A stretch of DNA of 9,398 nucleotides, from contig JBOHRF010000191.1 in the NCBI GenBank assembly GCA_050732575.1, positions 1-9,398 of the forward strand, read 5' to 3'. The DNA comes from JBBDWZ01 sp050732575. GTDB taxonomy: Bacteria; Gemmatimonadota; Gemmatimonadetes; Longimicrobiales; RSA9. Below, one piece after another: positions 1 to 7,580 of this stretch. A program made the position numbers and the translations under genes. Position 1 is the stretch's first letter, and every line of letters begins with the position of its first letter. Under the pieces are notes generated by a model, which was not told the origin of the DNA, ran no database searches, and was given only the letters and a program-made list of their open reading frames with translations.

Positions 1-82
1 CGGTCGACCCGGCGGGCTGGTGCCGGTGGTGGAGGGCCGGCATCTTGTGACGTCCGAACCACCACCGATGCCGGGGTCGATC
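1..82. other. Short leader region before first gene
   Basis: No gene start is supported here. A + strand reading frame runs in from the window edge and stops at 48-50 (TGA); it could be the tail of an upstream gene but is too short to judge. CGGTGGTGG at 24-32 and CCACCACCG at 59-67 form a perfect 9-bp inverted repeat with a 26-nt loop, which could be a small structure upstream of the esterase or chance in GC-rich DNA. No convincing promoter boxes are seen. Confidence 0.3.
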
Positions 83-1957
83 ATGGGTATCCGCTCCGCC
101 CGCGTAATCCTCCGTTGTGTAGTCGTTTGTTCATTCGTTCCCACGCTCGGGTACGCGCAGCAACCGGGCAACCTTGGTTTCGAGATGCACGACGGAACGG
201 GTCGCACGGTAGGCTGGAACAACGGCGGCACGGGCTTCCAGATCGTGGTCGATTCGAGCGCACCGTACGCTGGGCGGTTCAGTCTGCGCACGAAGTGGGT
301 GGATCCGGCTCAGTATTCGGAGGCGTCCGGCAAGTTCGCGGTCGCGTCCCAGGTCTTCCCGCTGGCGCGCGCGGCCGGTCGCAAGTTGCAGCTCACCGGC
401 TACATCCGAACGCAGGACATTACTTCGGGCTACGCCGGCTTCTGGATGCGTGTGGACGGACCATCCGGGTCCATCGCCTTTGACAACATGGGGCAGCGTG
501 GACCACGCGGCACCACGCCGTGGACACGCTATGACATCGAGCTGCCGGTTGATTCCAGCGCGGTCATGGTGCTGGTCGGACTGCTGCATCCGGGCAATGG
601 CACGGCCTGGTTCGACTCGCTCACGCTCGAAGTGGTGGGCGAGCCGATGCCGCGCATGGTTGCGGCGTTCCGTCCCCAGCCGCGTCCCGCGGAGGATCTG
701 ACGCGGCTGCTCAGTGACGCCGAGCTGGCCCTGCCCCGCGACAGTGTAGTGGTCGCAGAAGACTCGGCCCATTCCGCCTGGATCAGGAGCAACGCGCGTC
801 CCATCCGTTCACTCGGTGCCACCGATTTTTCGGACCTCCGCTTCTTCGCGCCTCTGCTCAGGAACAAGCGCATCGTGCAACTGGGCGAGAGTGGACACGG
901 CGTTGCCGAGTTCAGCATGGCCAAGGTCCGGCTCATCAAGTATCTGCACGAAGAGCTGGGCTTCGCTGTGATGGCGTTCGAGAGCTCGACGTACGAATGC
1001 AATCGGGCGCAGCGCAAGGTGGCCACACTCACGGCGTTGGAGCTGATGCGCGCGTGCATCTTTGGCGTGTGGCACGTGGCCGAGGCACTGCCTCTCTTCG
1101 AGTATATCAAACAAACGCACAGCACGAATCGCCCGCTCATCCTGGCCGGATTCGACGAACAGACCAGTTCGCAGAGCGTGCGCGCGCGTCCGGCCGTGCT
1201 GCGCAGCCTCATTGCGCCCCTGGATTCGGCGTATGCGCGCCACGTTCACGATACCGACTCGGCGTTCCTGTTCAGCACCGGGCGCGCCGACTACGCGCGC
1301 AGCAACGAGACGCGCCTGGTTGTGTTCTACGATTCGCTGGCCGGCTTTCTGCGCCGCCATCAACGCGCCATGGAAGCGGCGCACCGTGACGACCCGAGCC
1401 TGGCTCTGGTGGCGCGGCAAGCGGCCGTCTCCATGACGCAATACGTCCGCCAACTCACGGCTGGCCCCTCAACCGGCGGCACCGAGATCCGCGACAAGGC
1501 CATGGCCGACAACCTCGACTTTTTGCTAAACGAGCTGTATCCGGGCAAGAACGTCATTGTGTGGGCGCACAACTTCCACATCCAGCATCGCGAGAACACG
1601 TCACGCACGGAGAGCTCACCGCGAACTATGGGCGTGTGGGTGGCCGAGCGCCACCGCCGCGCGCTTTACACGATTGGATTCTTCATGTATCGCGGCAGCG
1701 CCGCGCAGAACAACCGAAGCCCGTACGCTGTGGCACCGATACGATCGGGCAGCCTCGAGTCCATCTTGCATCGGGCGCCCTGGCGCTACTCGTTCGTCGA
1801 TTTCTCGCAAGCCACACAAACACGCGGCAACGACTGGATGTGGAAACGCATCACGGGCCTGTCCTGGGGCACCAACCCGGAGCAGTTCGTGCCGCGCGAT
1901 GAATATGATGGTGTGTTATTCATCGACGCGGCGCACGTGCCGAACTATCTGCGCTGA
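83..1957 (+). CDS. Secreted erythromycin-esterase-family hydrolase with N-terminal jelly-roll-like module
   Basis: A 624-aa protein. I start at ATG 83 because it places a signal peptide at the N-terminus: basic MGIRSARVILR, a hydrophobic stretch, then a likely cut after GYA at about residue 25. The open frame extends upstream to a GTG at 20, which would put 21 non-hydrophobic residues ahead of the signal. Residues about 27-184 look like a carbohydrate-binding-type beta-sandwich (NLGFE near the start, WFDSLTLEV at 176-184). The erythromycin esterase domain follows from about 260: QLGESGHG with E269 and H272, AFESS with E300, then ILAGFDEQ, and VIVWAHNFHI with H496. These match the conserved Glu/His set of the Ere family, which in EreA/EreB opens the macrolide lactone. 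Most environmental members have unknown substrates, so macrolide resistance should not be assumed. The next gene follows after 13 bp, suggesting co-transcription. Confidence 0.88.
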   Translation: MGIRSARVILRCVVVCSFVPTLGYAQQPGNLGFEMHDGTGRTVGWNNGGTGFQIVVDSSAPYAGRFSLRTKWVDPAQYSEASGKFAVASQVFPLARAAGRKLQLTGYIRTQDITSGYAGFWMRVDGPSGSIAFDNMGQRGPRGTTPWTRYDIELPVDSSAVMVLVGLLHPGNGTAWFDSLTLEVVGEPMPRMVAAFRPQPRPAEDLTRLLSDAELALPRDSVVVAEDSAHSAWIRSNARPIRSLGATDFSDLRFFAPLLRNKRIVQLGESGHGVAEFSMAKVRLIKYLHEELGFAVMAFESSTYECNRAQRKVATLTALELMRACIFGVWHVAEALPLFEYIKQTHSTNRPLILAGFDEQTSSQSVRARPAVLRSLIAPLDSAYARHVHDTDSAFLFSTGRADYARSNETRLVVFYDSLAGFLRRHQRAMEAAHRDDPSLALVARQAAVSMTQYVRQLTAGPSTGGTEIRDKAMADNLDFLLNELYPGKNVIVWAHNFHIQHRENTSRTESSPRTMGVWVAERHRRALYTIGFFMYRGSAAQNNRSPYAVAPIRSGSLESILHRAPWRYSFVDFSQATQTRGNDWMWKRITGLSWGTNPEQFVPRDEYDGVLFIDAAHVPNYLR

Positions 1958-1970
1958 GGATGTGACTCCC

Positions 1971-3377
1971 ATGTACCGGTTACTCTTCGACCTGGCCGGC
2001 TTTGCCATCGTGGGCTGGCTGCCGCTCATCTTCGCGCCCACGTGGCGCGTAACGCGGCGTATCGCCGAGTCGGCCATCTTCCCCGCTTACCTGGCTGCCA
2101 TCTACGTCGTGGGCGCGGGCGCGGTCCTGACTGAATTGGGGCCGGGCATCATGGCAGACTTCGGCAGTGCGGAAGGTGTGTTGGGACTCCTGCGCCTGGA
2201 GTCGGTGGCACTGGTGGCGTGGATCCACATCCTGACCTTCGATCAGGTGGTAGCGATCCTGATCTACCGCGACAACATGCGCCATCGTTTTCTGCCCCTG
2301 CCCGTGCAATCGGTGTTGCTGGTCGTCACGCTCATGTTCGCGCCCGTTGGCTTCCTGGCCTACTGGTTGGTGCGCGTGCTGCGTGGCAAGCGCGGACTGA
2401 TGGCGTGGGGAGAACCGGCGCCAGAGTCCGAACCTGCAAGTGCGCGGACGGCGCGCGCAGACGCGTCTGCCCAGCCCGTCCGTTTCAGTGATGTGGTTTC
2501 CCAGCGCTCCGTTTCGGGCGTAGTGCTCGGCTTATGGCAACGCGAGAAAGCGCTCGTGCGCCTGGGCGGTGCGGGGTTTGTCCTGGCCGCTATCTGTGCC
2601 GTCGTGGCCGCTGTAAACGGCGGCTGGCTGCTCGGTGCGGAAGGACGTTTGCTGGAAGCAACCAAGTTCAACATTGCACTGGGCATCTACTGGCTCTCAT
2701 TAGCGCTGATGGTCCCGCTGGCCGGTTTTTCGGCGCGCGGACGCGCGCGCTGGATTGCCTGGGCGGTCGGCTTCACGGTCTTCAACTACGGCATGGAGAA
2801 CGTGCAGTCCTGGCGCGGGCTCGACCCGCGTCTCTCGAATGTGGCCGGCCCCATCGACCAGATCATGGGCGGAGTTTTCTTTGTTTCTGCACTCGGGACC
2901 ATGGTGCTGTTCATCATTCTGACCCGGCGTTTCTTTCGGCAGGACACACTTCCAGACCATCCCAACCTGCGCGTGGCGCTGCGTTACGGTTGCACAGCCG
3001 CGCTGCTCGGGTTCGCCGCGGGCATTGCCATGAGTTTCACTTCTGGTCGGGTCGTCAACGGCGCGGGCAACATGATGCCCATTCATGCGGCCGGTTTTCA
3101 CGGTCTACAAGCGTTGCCGCTGGTGGCGTTGCTGCTCGGCTGGTCAGTCGTGACGATGGAAACGGCGCGCGGCTGGATTCACGTGGCGGGCATCAGCTGG
3201 TTGCTCTTCTGCCTGGGGTTGATCCTGCAGCCCATCCTGGGAAGACCCCCTTTCCAACCGGGCGCGCCCCTCGCCTTCTCGCTGGTCGGATTCATGACCT
3301 GGGCTGCCATGCTCATTTATGCGCTGCGCGCGCGCACGGTTGCCGCCCGGGCCCTATCGTCGGTTACGGCCAACTAA
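1971..3377 (+). CDS. Polytopic membrane protein, ABA4-like (DUF4281) N-terminal part plus uncharacterised membrane part
   Basis: A 468-aa protein with about 12 predicted membrane segments. ATG 1971 is preceded by GAGGA (1956-1960), rather distant at 10 nt and overlapping the stop of the esterase gene, so translation may be coupled. Residues 1-140 follow the ABA4-like pattern: FDLAGFAIVGWLPLIFAPTW near the start, HILTFD at 86-91 followed by a membrane helix and YRD, then LMFAPVGFLAYWLVR at 121-135. ABA4 is needed for neoxanthin synthesis in plants; bacterial members have no established role. A hydrophilic linker (about 141-195, rich in Ala, Ser, Glu, Arg) leads to a second membrane part with helices near 199-220, 235-253, 259-276, 297-318, 337-356, 370-391, 401-420 and 432-452. 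The second part carries MPIHAAGFHGLQALPL with H372 and H377 inside or next to a helix, which could bind a metal or cofactor. I do not recognise a family for this half. Function unknown. Confidence 0.8.
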   Translation: MYRLLFDLAGFAIVGWLPLIFAPTWRVTRRIAESAIFPAYLAAIYVVGAGAVLTELGPGIMADFGSAEGVLGLLRLESVALVAWIHILTFDQVVAILIYRDNMRHRFLPLPVQSVLLVVTLMFAPVGFLAYWLVRVLRGKRGLMAWGEPAPESEPASARTARADASAQPVRFSDVVSQRSVSGVVLGLWQREKALVRLGGAGFVLAAICAVVAAVNGGWLLGAEGRLLEATKFNIALGIYWLSLALMVPLAGFSARGRARWIAWAVGFTVFNYGMENVQSWRGLDPRLSNVAGPIDQIMGGVFFVSALGTMVLFIILTRRFFRQDTLPDHPNLRVALRYGCTAALLGFAAGIAMSFTSGRVVNGAGNMMPIHAAGFHGLQALPLVALLLGWSVVTMETARGWIHVAGISWLLFCLGLILQPILGRPPFQPGAPLAFSLVGFMTWAAMLIYALRARTVAARALSSVTAN

Positions 3378-3378
3378 T

Positions 3379-3402
3379 CCGGCCTCGGCCGGCCAACCTT
3401 TT
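3379..3402 (+). terminator. Weak possible terminator after the membrane-protein gene
   Basis: CCGGC (3379-3383) and GCCGG (3388-3392) can pair around a CTCG tetraloop, followed by CCAACC and then TTTT (3399-3402). The stem is only 5 bp and the T run is short and offset, so this is a suggestion. It lies between the esterase/membrane-protein unit and the padR-permease unit. Confidence 0.28.
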
Positions 3403-3446
3403 CCTACCTCCCGCTGTCTATTTCTTCTGAACTTCAGGAGAAATCC

Positions 3447-3773
3447 ATGGGACATGGACTCGGCGAGCTCGAGCAGCTGGTTCTCCTTGCCGTTCTGCGT
3501 CTGCGTGACGAGGCGTACGGCATTGCCATCCAGCAGGAGATTGCGGCGCACGCGGAACGGTATCCCAGCCTGGGCGCGGTTTACACGACGCTGAGCAGAC
3601 TCGAGCAAAAGGGCTACGTGAGCGGCCGCGCGGGCGCACCCACACCGACGCGCGGCGGCCGGCGCAAGAAGCTCTACACGGTGGAAGCGGCGGGCCAGCG
3701 CGCATTGCGCGGCTCGCTCGCCGCCATTCAAGCACTGAGCCAGGGACTTTCAACGGCGCTGGAGCAGCCATGA
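3447..3773 (+). CDS. PadR-family transcriptional regulator
   Basis: A 108-aa protein, normal for the short PadR class (winged helix-turn-helix plus a short C-terminal helix used for dimerisation). ATG 3447 has a good ribosome site, AGGAG at 3436-3440, 6 nt upstream. The N-terminal GELEQLVLLAVLRLRDEAYG, the recognition region SLGAVYTTLSRLEQKGYVS and the wing GGRRKKLYTVEAAGQRAL are classic PadR features. The stop overlaps the start of the permease gene (ATGA, 3770-3773), so the two are translationally coupled. PadR proteins are usually repressors acting on their own operon; pairing of a short PadR with an ADOP-type permease is common in Acidobacteriota and Gemmatimonadota. The ligand is unknown and no obvious operator palindrome is seen in the 69 bp upstream. 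Confidence 0.93.
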   Translation: MGHGLGELEQLVLLAVLRLRDEAYGIAIQQEIAAHAERYPSLGAVYTTLSRLEQKGYVSGRAGAPTPTRGGRRKKLYTVEAAGQRALRGSLAAIQALSQGLSTALEQP

Positions 3774-6418
3774 GCGAACCAAGGCCAGCCGAATTTCACG
3801 GGCCGCGCCTGGTTCGCTGGCTCGTGTCGCGGCGCATACCGACGGAGGAACGCGAGTTCGCACTCGGCGACCTGGAAGAAGGCTACGCTGCTCGCTGCCA
3901 GGAGCAGGGCGCCTGGCGTGCTCGCGTCTGGTATACGATGCAGGGCGCATCGTTGCTTTTTGTGCGCTGGCCGCAGCCGCACTCACCACTTGTTGAACGA
4001 AGGAGTGGGGTCATGGATTCGATCGGCGCCGACCTGCGCTTCGCGCTGCGCTCGCTGCTGCGCGTACCGCTGTTCTCGCTGCTGGTGATCCTCACGCTGG
4101 GCGTAGGGATGGGTGCAACCAGCGCTCTGTTCAGCGTGGTGTACCCGGTGTTACTGGCGCCGCCGCCCTATCCAGACTCGGATCGTCTGATGATGCTCTC
4201 GGAGCGCGGCCAGGAAGGCACGGATGAGGGCATTGGCTGGTTGACTTTCGATGACACGCGGCGTGAAACAACCGCGTTCGCGTCGCTGGCAGCGATGTCC
4301 TATTGGGAACCCACGCTGCAATCGGGCAACACCGTGCTGCCGCTCAACGGCCAGCGCGTGAGTCACACGTTCTTTACAACACTGGGTATCAAGCCCACGC
4401 TCGGGCGTGACTTCAGGCCGGAAGAAGATCGCATGGAAACGCGCCGGGTCGTGATTCTGAGCGATGGCTTGTGGCGACGTCAGTTCGGCGCCGATTCAGC
4501 GCTCGTCGGGCGCACTGCGTTGATCAACGGCACTAATTATCTGGTGGCGGGTGTGATGCCGCGCGGTTTTCAGAGTTTGTTGCATCCGCAGGCGGAGCTG
4601 TGGGCGCCGCTCGGATACGATGCCAATCACGATTCGGCCTGCCGCACCTGCCATCACCTGCGCGTGATCGGCCGCCTGCGTCAGGGCGTAACACTCGTGT
4701 CTGCACGAACCCAGCTCGATGTGTACTTTGCTGCGCTGCGCCAGCGATTTCCGGATCAATACGGGACGGTGGGTGCACTGGTGCGCACGTTGCGCGACGA
4801 GGTGTCCGGTGATGTGAAGCCCGCGCTGCTGGGACTCTTTGCCGCGGTTGGTTTGCTGCTACTGCTGGCCTGCGCGAACGTGGCCAACCTCTTTCTCGGC
4901 CGGGCAGGTGAGCGCCACACCGAACTTTCCGTGCGTTCGGCGCTGGGCGCCGAGCGACTGCGACTGGTCCGCCTCGTCTCCATCGAGCCGCTGGTGCTAG
5001 CCGTGTGCGGCGGTGCGCTCGGCCTGTTCAGTTCGTGGACGGGCACGCGCCTGCTGATCGATGTGCTCGAGATTCCTACCCAGCTGGCCATGCGTATATC
5101 GACCGTCACGCCGGTCATCGCATTTGCCCTGCTGACCATCACGTTGAGCGCGCTCATCAGTGGAACGCTGCCCGCACTTCTGGCCCTTCGTGAATCGGCG
5201 CTCGCCGACATTCGCATGGGCACGCGCAGCCGCGTGGGCGCTACCCGCCATCGGCTGCGCAATACCGTGGTGATTGCGGAAATGGCGCTGGCCGTGGCTC
5301 TCATGGTAGGCGCGGGCCTGCAGGTGCGCAGCCTGCAACAGTCGCTGCGCGTCCATACCGGTTATCAAGCCACGGGCGTGCTCACCATGGATATCGGCGT
5401 GACCGGTCCGCGGTACTCCGAGGACGGCGCCGCACGAAGCTACTTCCAGCAGTTCCTCGACCAGGCCAGTGAAATTCCGGGTGTGGAGTCGCTGGCGATC
5501 GTGAGCCAACTACCGCTGGGCGGCAACTTCGATTCGCGCGGCATCCATCGAGAAGACCGGCCGGGAAACCCCGAGCGCGACCCCAGCGCTCAGCGCTTTG
5601 CCGTGAGCTGGCAGTACCTGGATGTGATGGGCATCCCGGTCATTCGCGGACGCGGGTTCACGCCTGCCGATCGCGCCCGTGCCACACCGGTCGTGCTGTT
5701 CAACGAAACCGCGGTACGCGAAATTTTCGGCGGTCAGGACCCGATCGGCAAACGCGTGAGACTGGGCGACGATTCGTGGCGTCAGGTCATCGGCGTGGTG
5801 CGTGATGTACGGCATCTCTCGATCGAGCGGGACATCGAGAGCCAGTTCTATATGCCGTACGATCAAATGCCGTACGAGGAATCCGACTACGCCGTCGTCG
5901 CCCGTGCCAGCGGAGAAATAACTCGGTTGGCCGCGCCCATCGCGCGCGTGGCTAAAGCGCTTGATCCCGGCTCCGTGATCGCGCAGGTCCGCCCCATGGC
6001 GGATGTGGTGAGCGCGGCCCTGCAGGCGCGCCGCCTGGCCAGCACGCTGATCGGCGCGTTTGCGCTGATCGCTCTGCTCCTGGCCAGCGGCGGGCTCTAT
6101 GGCGTCATGACTGCCAGCGTCATCGAGCGGCGCCGCGAGATGGGCCTGCGCACGGCGCTCGGTGCCACTCCCAGCTCAGTGATGCGGCTGGTCATCGCAC
6201 GCGGTCTCCTGTTGACCGTGGTGGGAGGTGCACTGGGCGCGGCGGGCGTGCTGGCCGCGCAGCGCGTGCTACAGCAGTTCGTGTTTGGCGTGACCGCCGA
6301 CGATCCGGTGACTCTCGCTGCGGTCGTAATGGTGCTGAGCGTGGTGGCCATGATCGCGTGTTTCATTCCAGCGTGGCGCGCCGCCCGGGCGGATCCGGTC
6401 ATCATGCTGCGCGAGTAG
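3770..6418 (+). CDS. ADOP-type ABC transporter permease (MacB/FtsX-like, duplicated) with permease prefix domain
   Basis: An 882-aa inner-membrane protein. ATG 3770 overlaps the padR stop and has GGAG at 3761-3764. Residues 1-80 are a soluble permease prefix domain (RLVRWLVSRRIPTEEREFALGDLEEGY). The standard ADOP body follows: DLRFALRSLLRVPLFS at about 88, a first membrane helix at 101-128, a periplasmic MacB core-type domain, then a first FtsX block from about 347 (LLLLLACANVANLFLGRAGER, then ELSVRSALGAERLRLVRL). The second half repeats this: RHRLRNTVVIAEMALAVALMVGAG near 494, a second periplasmic domain, and a terminal FtsX block from about 757 (ERRREMGLRTALGATPSSVMRLV), ending ADPVIMLRE. 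The length fits the family (about 800-900 aa). ADOPs have no ATPase gene beside them and none is seen here. The substrate is unknown; MacB-like proteins act as mechanotransmitters for export from the periplasm. Confidence 0.93.
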   Translation: MSEPRPAEFHGPRLVRWLVSRRIPTEEREFALGDLEEGYAARCQEQGAWRARVWYTMQGASLLFVRWPQPHSPLVERRSGVMDSIGADLRFALRSLLRVPLFSLLVILTLGVGMGATSALFSVVYPVLLAPPPYPDSDRLMMLSERGQEGTDEGIGWLTFDDTRRETTAFASLAAMSYWEPTLQSGNTVLPLNGQRVSHTFFTTLGIKPTLGRDFRPEEDRMETRRVVILSDGLWRRQFGADSALVGRTALINGTNYLVAGVMPRGFQSLLHPQAELWAPLGYDANHDSACRTCHHLRVIGRLRQGVTLVSARTQLDVYFAALRQRFPDQYGTVGALVRTLRDEVSGDVKPALLGLFAAVGLLLLLACANVANLFLGRAGERHTELSVRSALGAERLRLVRLVSIEPLVLAVCGGALGLFSSWTGTRLLIDVLEIPTQLAMRISTVTPVIAFALLTITLSALISGTLPALLALRESALADIRMGTRSRVGATRHRLRNTVVIAEMALAVALMVGAGLQVRSLQQSLRVHTGYQATGVLTMDIGVTGPRYSEDGAARSYFQQFLDQASEIPGVESLAIVSQLPLGGNFDSRGIHREDRPGNPERDPSAQRFAVSWQYLDVMGIPVIRGRGFTPADRARATPVVLFNETAVREIFGGQDPIGKRVRLGDDSWRQVIGVVRDVRHLSIERDIESQFYMPYDQMPYEESDYAVVARASGEITRLAAPIARVAKALDPGSVIAQVRPMADVVSAALQARRLASTLIGAFALIALLLASGGLYGVMTASVIERRREMGLRTALGATPSSVMRLVIARGLLLTVVGGALGAAGVLAAQRVLQQFVFGVTADDPVTLAAVVMVLSVVAMIACFIPAWRAARADPVIMLRE
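4000..4015 (+). promoter_or_regulatory. Strong internal ribosome binding site with in-frame ATG inside the permease gene
   Basis: AAGGAG (4000-4005) lies 7 nt before an in-frame ATG at 4013, codon 82 of the permease. Starting there yields MDSIGADLRFALRSLL, the usual start of ADOPs that lack a prefix domain, giving an 801-aa product. The sequence match is direct; use in the cell is inferred. Confidence 0.4.
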
Positions 6419-6753
6419 TGGTAGTCCCGACGTTGCGTCCTTCCTGCCGGTCCCCGGACTGCGTGTGTTTTCCGGGCTCAGTTGGATATCCAACTAGCGT
6501 GGTCAGCGCAGTAACCGAGCCGTTGTGTCGCAACGCCTCCTGCATGCGCGGGTGGATATCCAACCGCGTCCAACAGACGCATCCCCGCGGACGCTCCCCT
6601 GAGAATCGCGACAGATCCTTCCGTTAGTACTTCGAAGACTGCGGACTACCGGTCTACAAGGGCCCCGAGCTGGAAAATGACCGATCAGCTGCGCGTGCCC
6701 GGCGAGTACTCGCTGACATGCTCTCGATGCGATTTCACAAACTGGAGGACATC
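6419..6753. other. 335-bp intergenic region with palindromic element 1
   Basis: The part up to 6479 holds only a weak inverted repeat (CCCGGA 6453-6458, TCCGGG 6471-6476; 6-bp stem, 12-nt loop), too poor for a confident terminator of the permease gene. Element 1 fills 6480-6565. From 6566 to 6743 I see no clear promoter; the small reading frames here have no family resemblance. GGAGG at 6744-6748 is the ribosome site of the next gene, so its promoter must lie somewhere in 6566-6730 or transcription reads in from the permease gene. Confidence 0.6.
6480..6565 (+). repeat. Paired-palindrome element, copy 1
   Basis: It starts with the perfect 16-bp palindrome AGTTGGATATCCAACT (6480-6495) and ends with a one-mismatch copy of the palindrome at 6550-6565 (GGGTGGATATCCAACC; G at 6552 faces A at 6563). 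Between them is a 27-bp variable spacer (6496-6522), then a 27-bp block (6523-6549, starting TTGTGTCGCAACGC and ending ATGCGC) that matches the block in copy 2 at 23 of 27 positions. A single base separates the block from the core of the second palindrome, against 12 bases in copy 2. It lies 61 bp past the stop of the permease gene, in the same orientation as copy 2. It resembles a REP/MITE-type non-coding repeat. Confidence 0.8.
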
Positions 6754-7467
6754 ATGTTCCGCTTGATTGCAACACGCTGTGACGCTGAGCGGCCCGCGCC
6801 GCAGCGCGTTGGTAGGTGGATGGCGCTCGGACTTCCCGTGCTCGCACCCATCTTGTTCATCATATCACAGGTATCCTCCGTAACCGTGTCGCCAACCGAT
6901 GTGACAGGCGGCAGCAACTCCACCGGTACGGTGACGCTGAACGCGCCTTCGTCGGCAGGTGTGTTAGTGGACCTGCTCAGCAGCAGGCCTGCGCTGGCGA
7001 CGGTACCCAAATCGATCACCATCTCGAATCGGAACGGAACCGGTACGTTCGGCATCAACACCGGCTCGGGTCAGATGGGCTGCGCAACCATCAGCGCAAA
7101 GGTGGGAACCACATCGGCCCGTTCTGCCGTAGTCTTCGTCAAACCGCCGGACGTTATCTCGCCCATAGCTTTGACTCTGTCCAAGACCTCGACCCTCGGC
7201 GGTGAGAGCTCTAGCGGGACCGTCCTCGCTCCAGCCGCTGCGGTCGGGTCGGTGGTCCAGCTGAGGAGTAGCAATCCGTCCGTGACAGTGCCCGCGAGCG
7301 TTACGCTGGGCCACCCGGGAGCGGGCGATGATTCGGGTCTCAGCCGAGCCAGCTTCACCATCAACAGCACGGCGGTCCCACAGCCAACGTGCGCGATCAT
7401 CACGGCCATACACGGCGGATCGCAGAACCACAAGTTGCTGAAGGTATTCCCGTTCATTGCGGGTTGA
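6754..7467 (+). CDS. Small exported or anchored protein with two Ig-like repeats
   Basis: A 237-aa protein. An earlier in-frame ATG exists at 6718, but GGAGG (6744-6748) sits 5 nt before ATG 6754, so I use 6754. The N-terminus is Arg-rich (to about residue 21), then one hydrophobic segment (about 22-38, ALGLPVLAPILFIISQ) that could be a signal peptide or an uncleaved anchor; no lipobox is present. Residues 42-131 and 138-232 are two related beta-rich repeats, each with a SPTDVTGGSNSTGTVTL or LSKTSTLGGESSSGTVLA opening, a VPKSITIS or VPASVTLG strand, a TFGINT or SFTINS strand and a late MGCATISA or PTCAIITA strand. Each repeat therefore has one late Cys (C110, C213). This pattern is common in secreted Ig-like modules of soil bacteria. 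No enzymatic motif is seen; likely a surface or periplasmic structural protein. It lies between the two palindromic elements. Confidence 0.75.
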   Translation: MFRLIATRCDAERPAPQRVGRWMALGLPVLAPILFIISQVSSVTVSPTDVTGGSNSTGTVTLNAPSSAGVLVDLLSSRPALATVPKSITISNRNGTGTFGINTGSGQMGCATISAKVGTTSARSAVVFVKPPDVISPIALTLSKTSTLGGESSSGTVLAPAAAVGSVVQLRSSNPSVTVPASVTLGHPGAGDDSGLSRASFTINSTAVPQPTCAIITAIHGGSQNHKLLKVFPFIAG

Positions 7468-7495
7468 GATCGGGTCGCGGCGCCATATGCAAGGT

Positions 7496-7526
7496 GAAAG
7501 CCGCATTCGCCCATGATGCGGCTTTC
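7496..7526 (+). terminator. Intrinsic terminator-like hairpin after the Ig-like gene
   Basis: GAAAGCCGCAT (7496-7506) and ATGCGGCTTTC (7516-7526) form a perfect 11-bp stem with a 9-nt loop, 28 bp after the stop. The T-rich side of the stem (CTTTC) is followed by GTATGG, so the U-tract is weak. The symmetry means it could also act on leftward transcripts coming from the RCC1 gene. Confidence 0.65.
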
Positions 7527-7580
7527 GTATGGCGATCTCCCCATGCGAGTGAGCGAGCGGTTGGGTCTCTTTGCAGGTGC

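Noticed and set aside
1557..1970. In-frame extension of the membrane-protein gene upstream of ATG 1971
   Set aside because: It would overlap the esterase gene by 400 bp and encodes an Arg/Ser/Thr-rich stretch typical of a shadow frame; ABA4 similarity begins right at ATG 1971.
6453..6476. Terminator of the permease gene (CCCGGA / TCCGGG)
   Set aside because: The stem is only 6 bp with a 12-nt loop and no following T run.
6480..6565. Palindromes as ordinary repressor operators
   Set aside because: They lie after gene ends and between convergent genes rather than over promoters, and occur in linked pairs with a conserved block between, which fits a repeat element better.
6358..6627. Reading frames crossing the palindromes that give repeated VGYPT or LDIQL peptides on the two strands
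   Set aside because: The shared peptides come from the DNA palindrome itself read in different frames; start sites and codon patterns do not support genes.
6677..6766. A 29-codon + strand reading frame (from ATG 6677) containing a CSRC motif, overlapping the start of the Ig-like gene
   Set aside because: It is too short, has no strong ribosome site and matches no family; a single C-x-x-C in 29 residues is weak evidence. The GGAGG site clearly serves ATG 6754.
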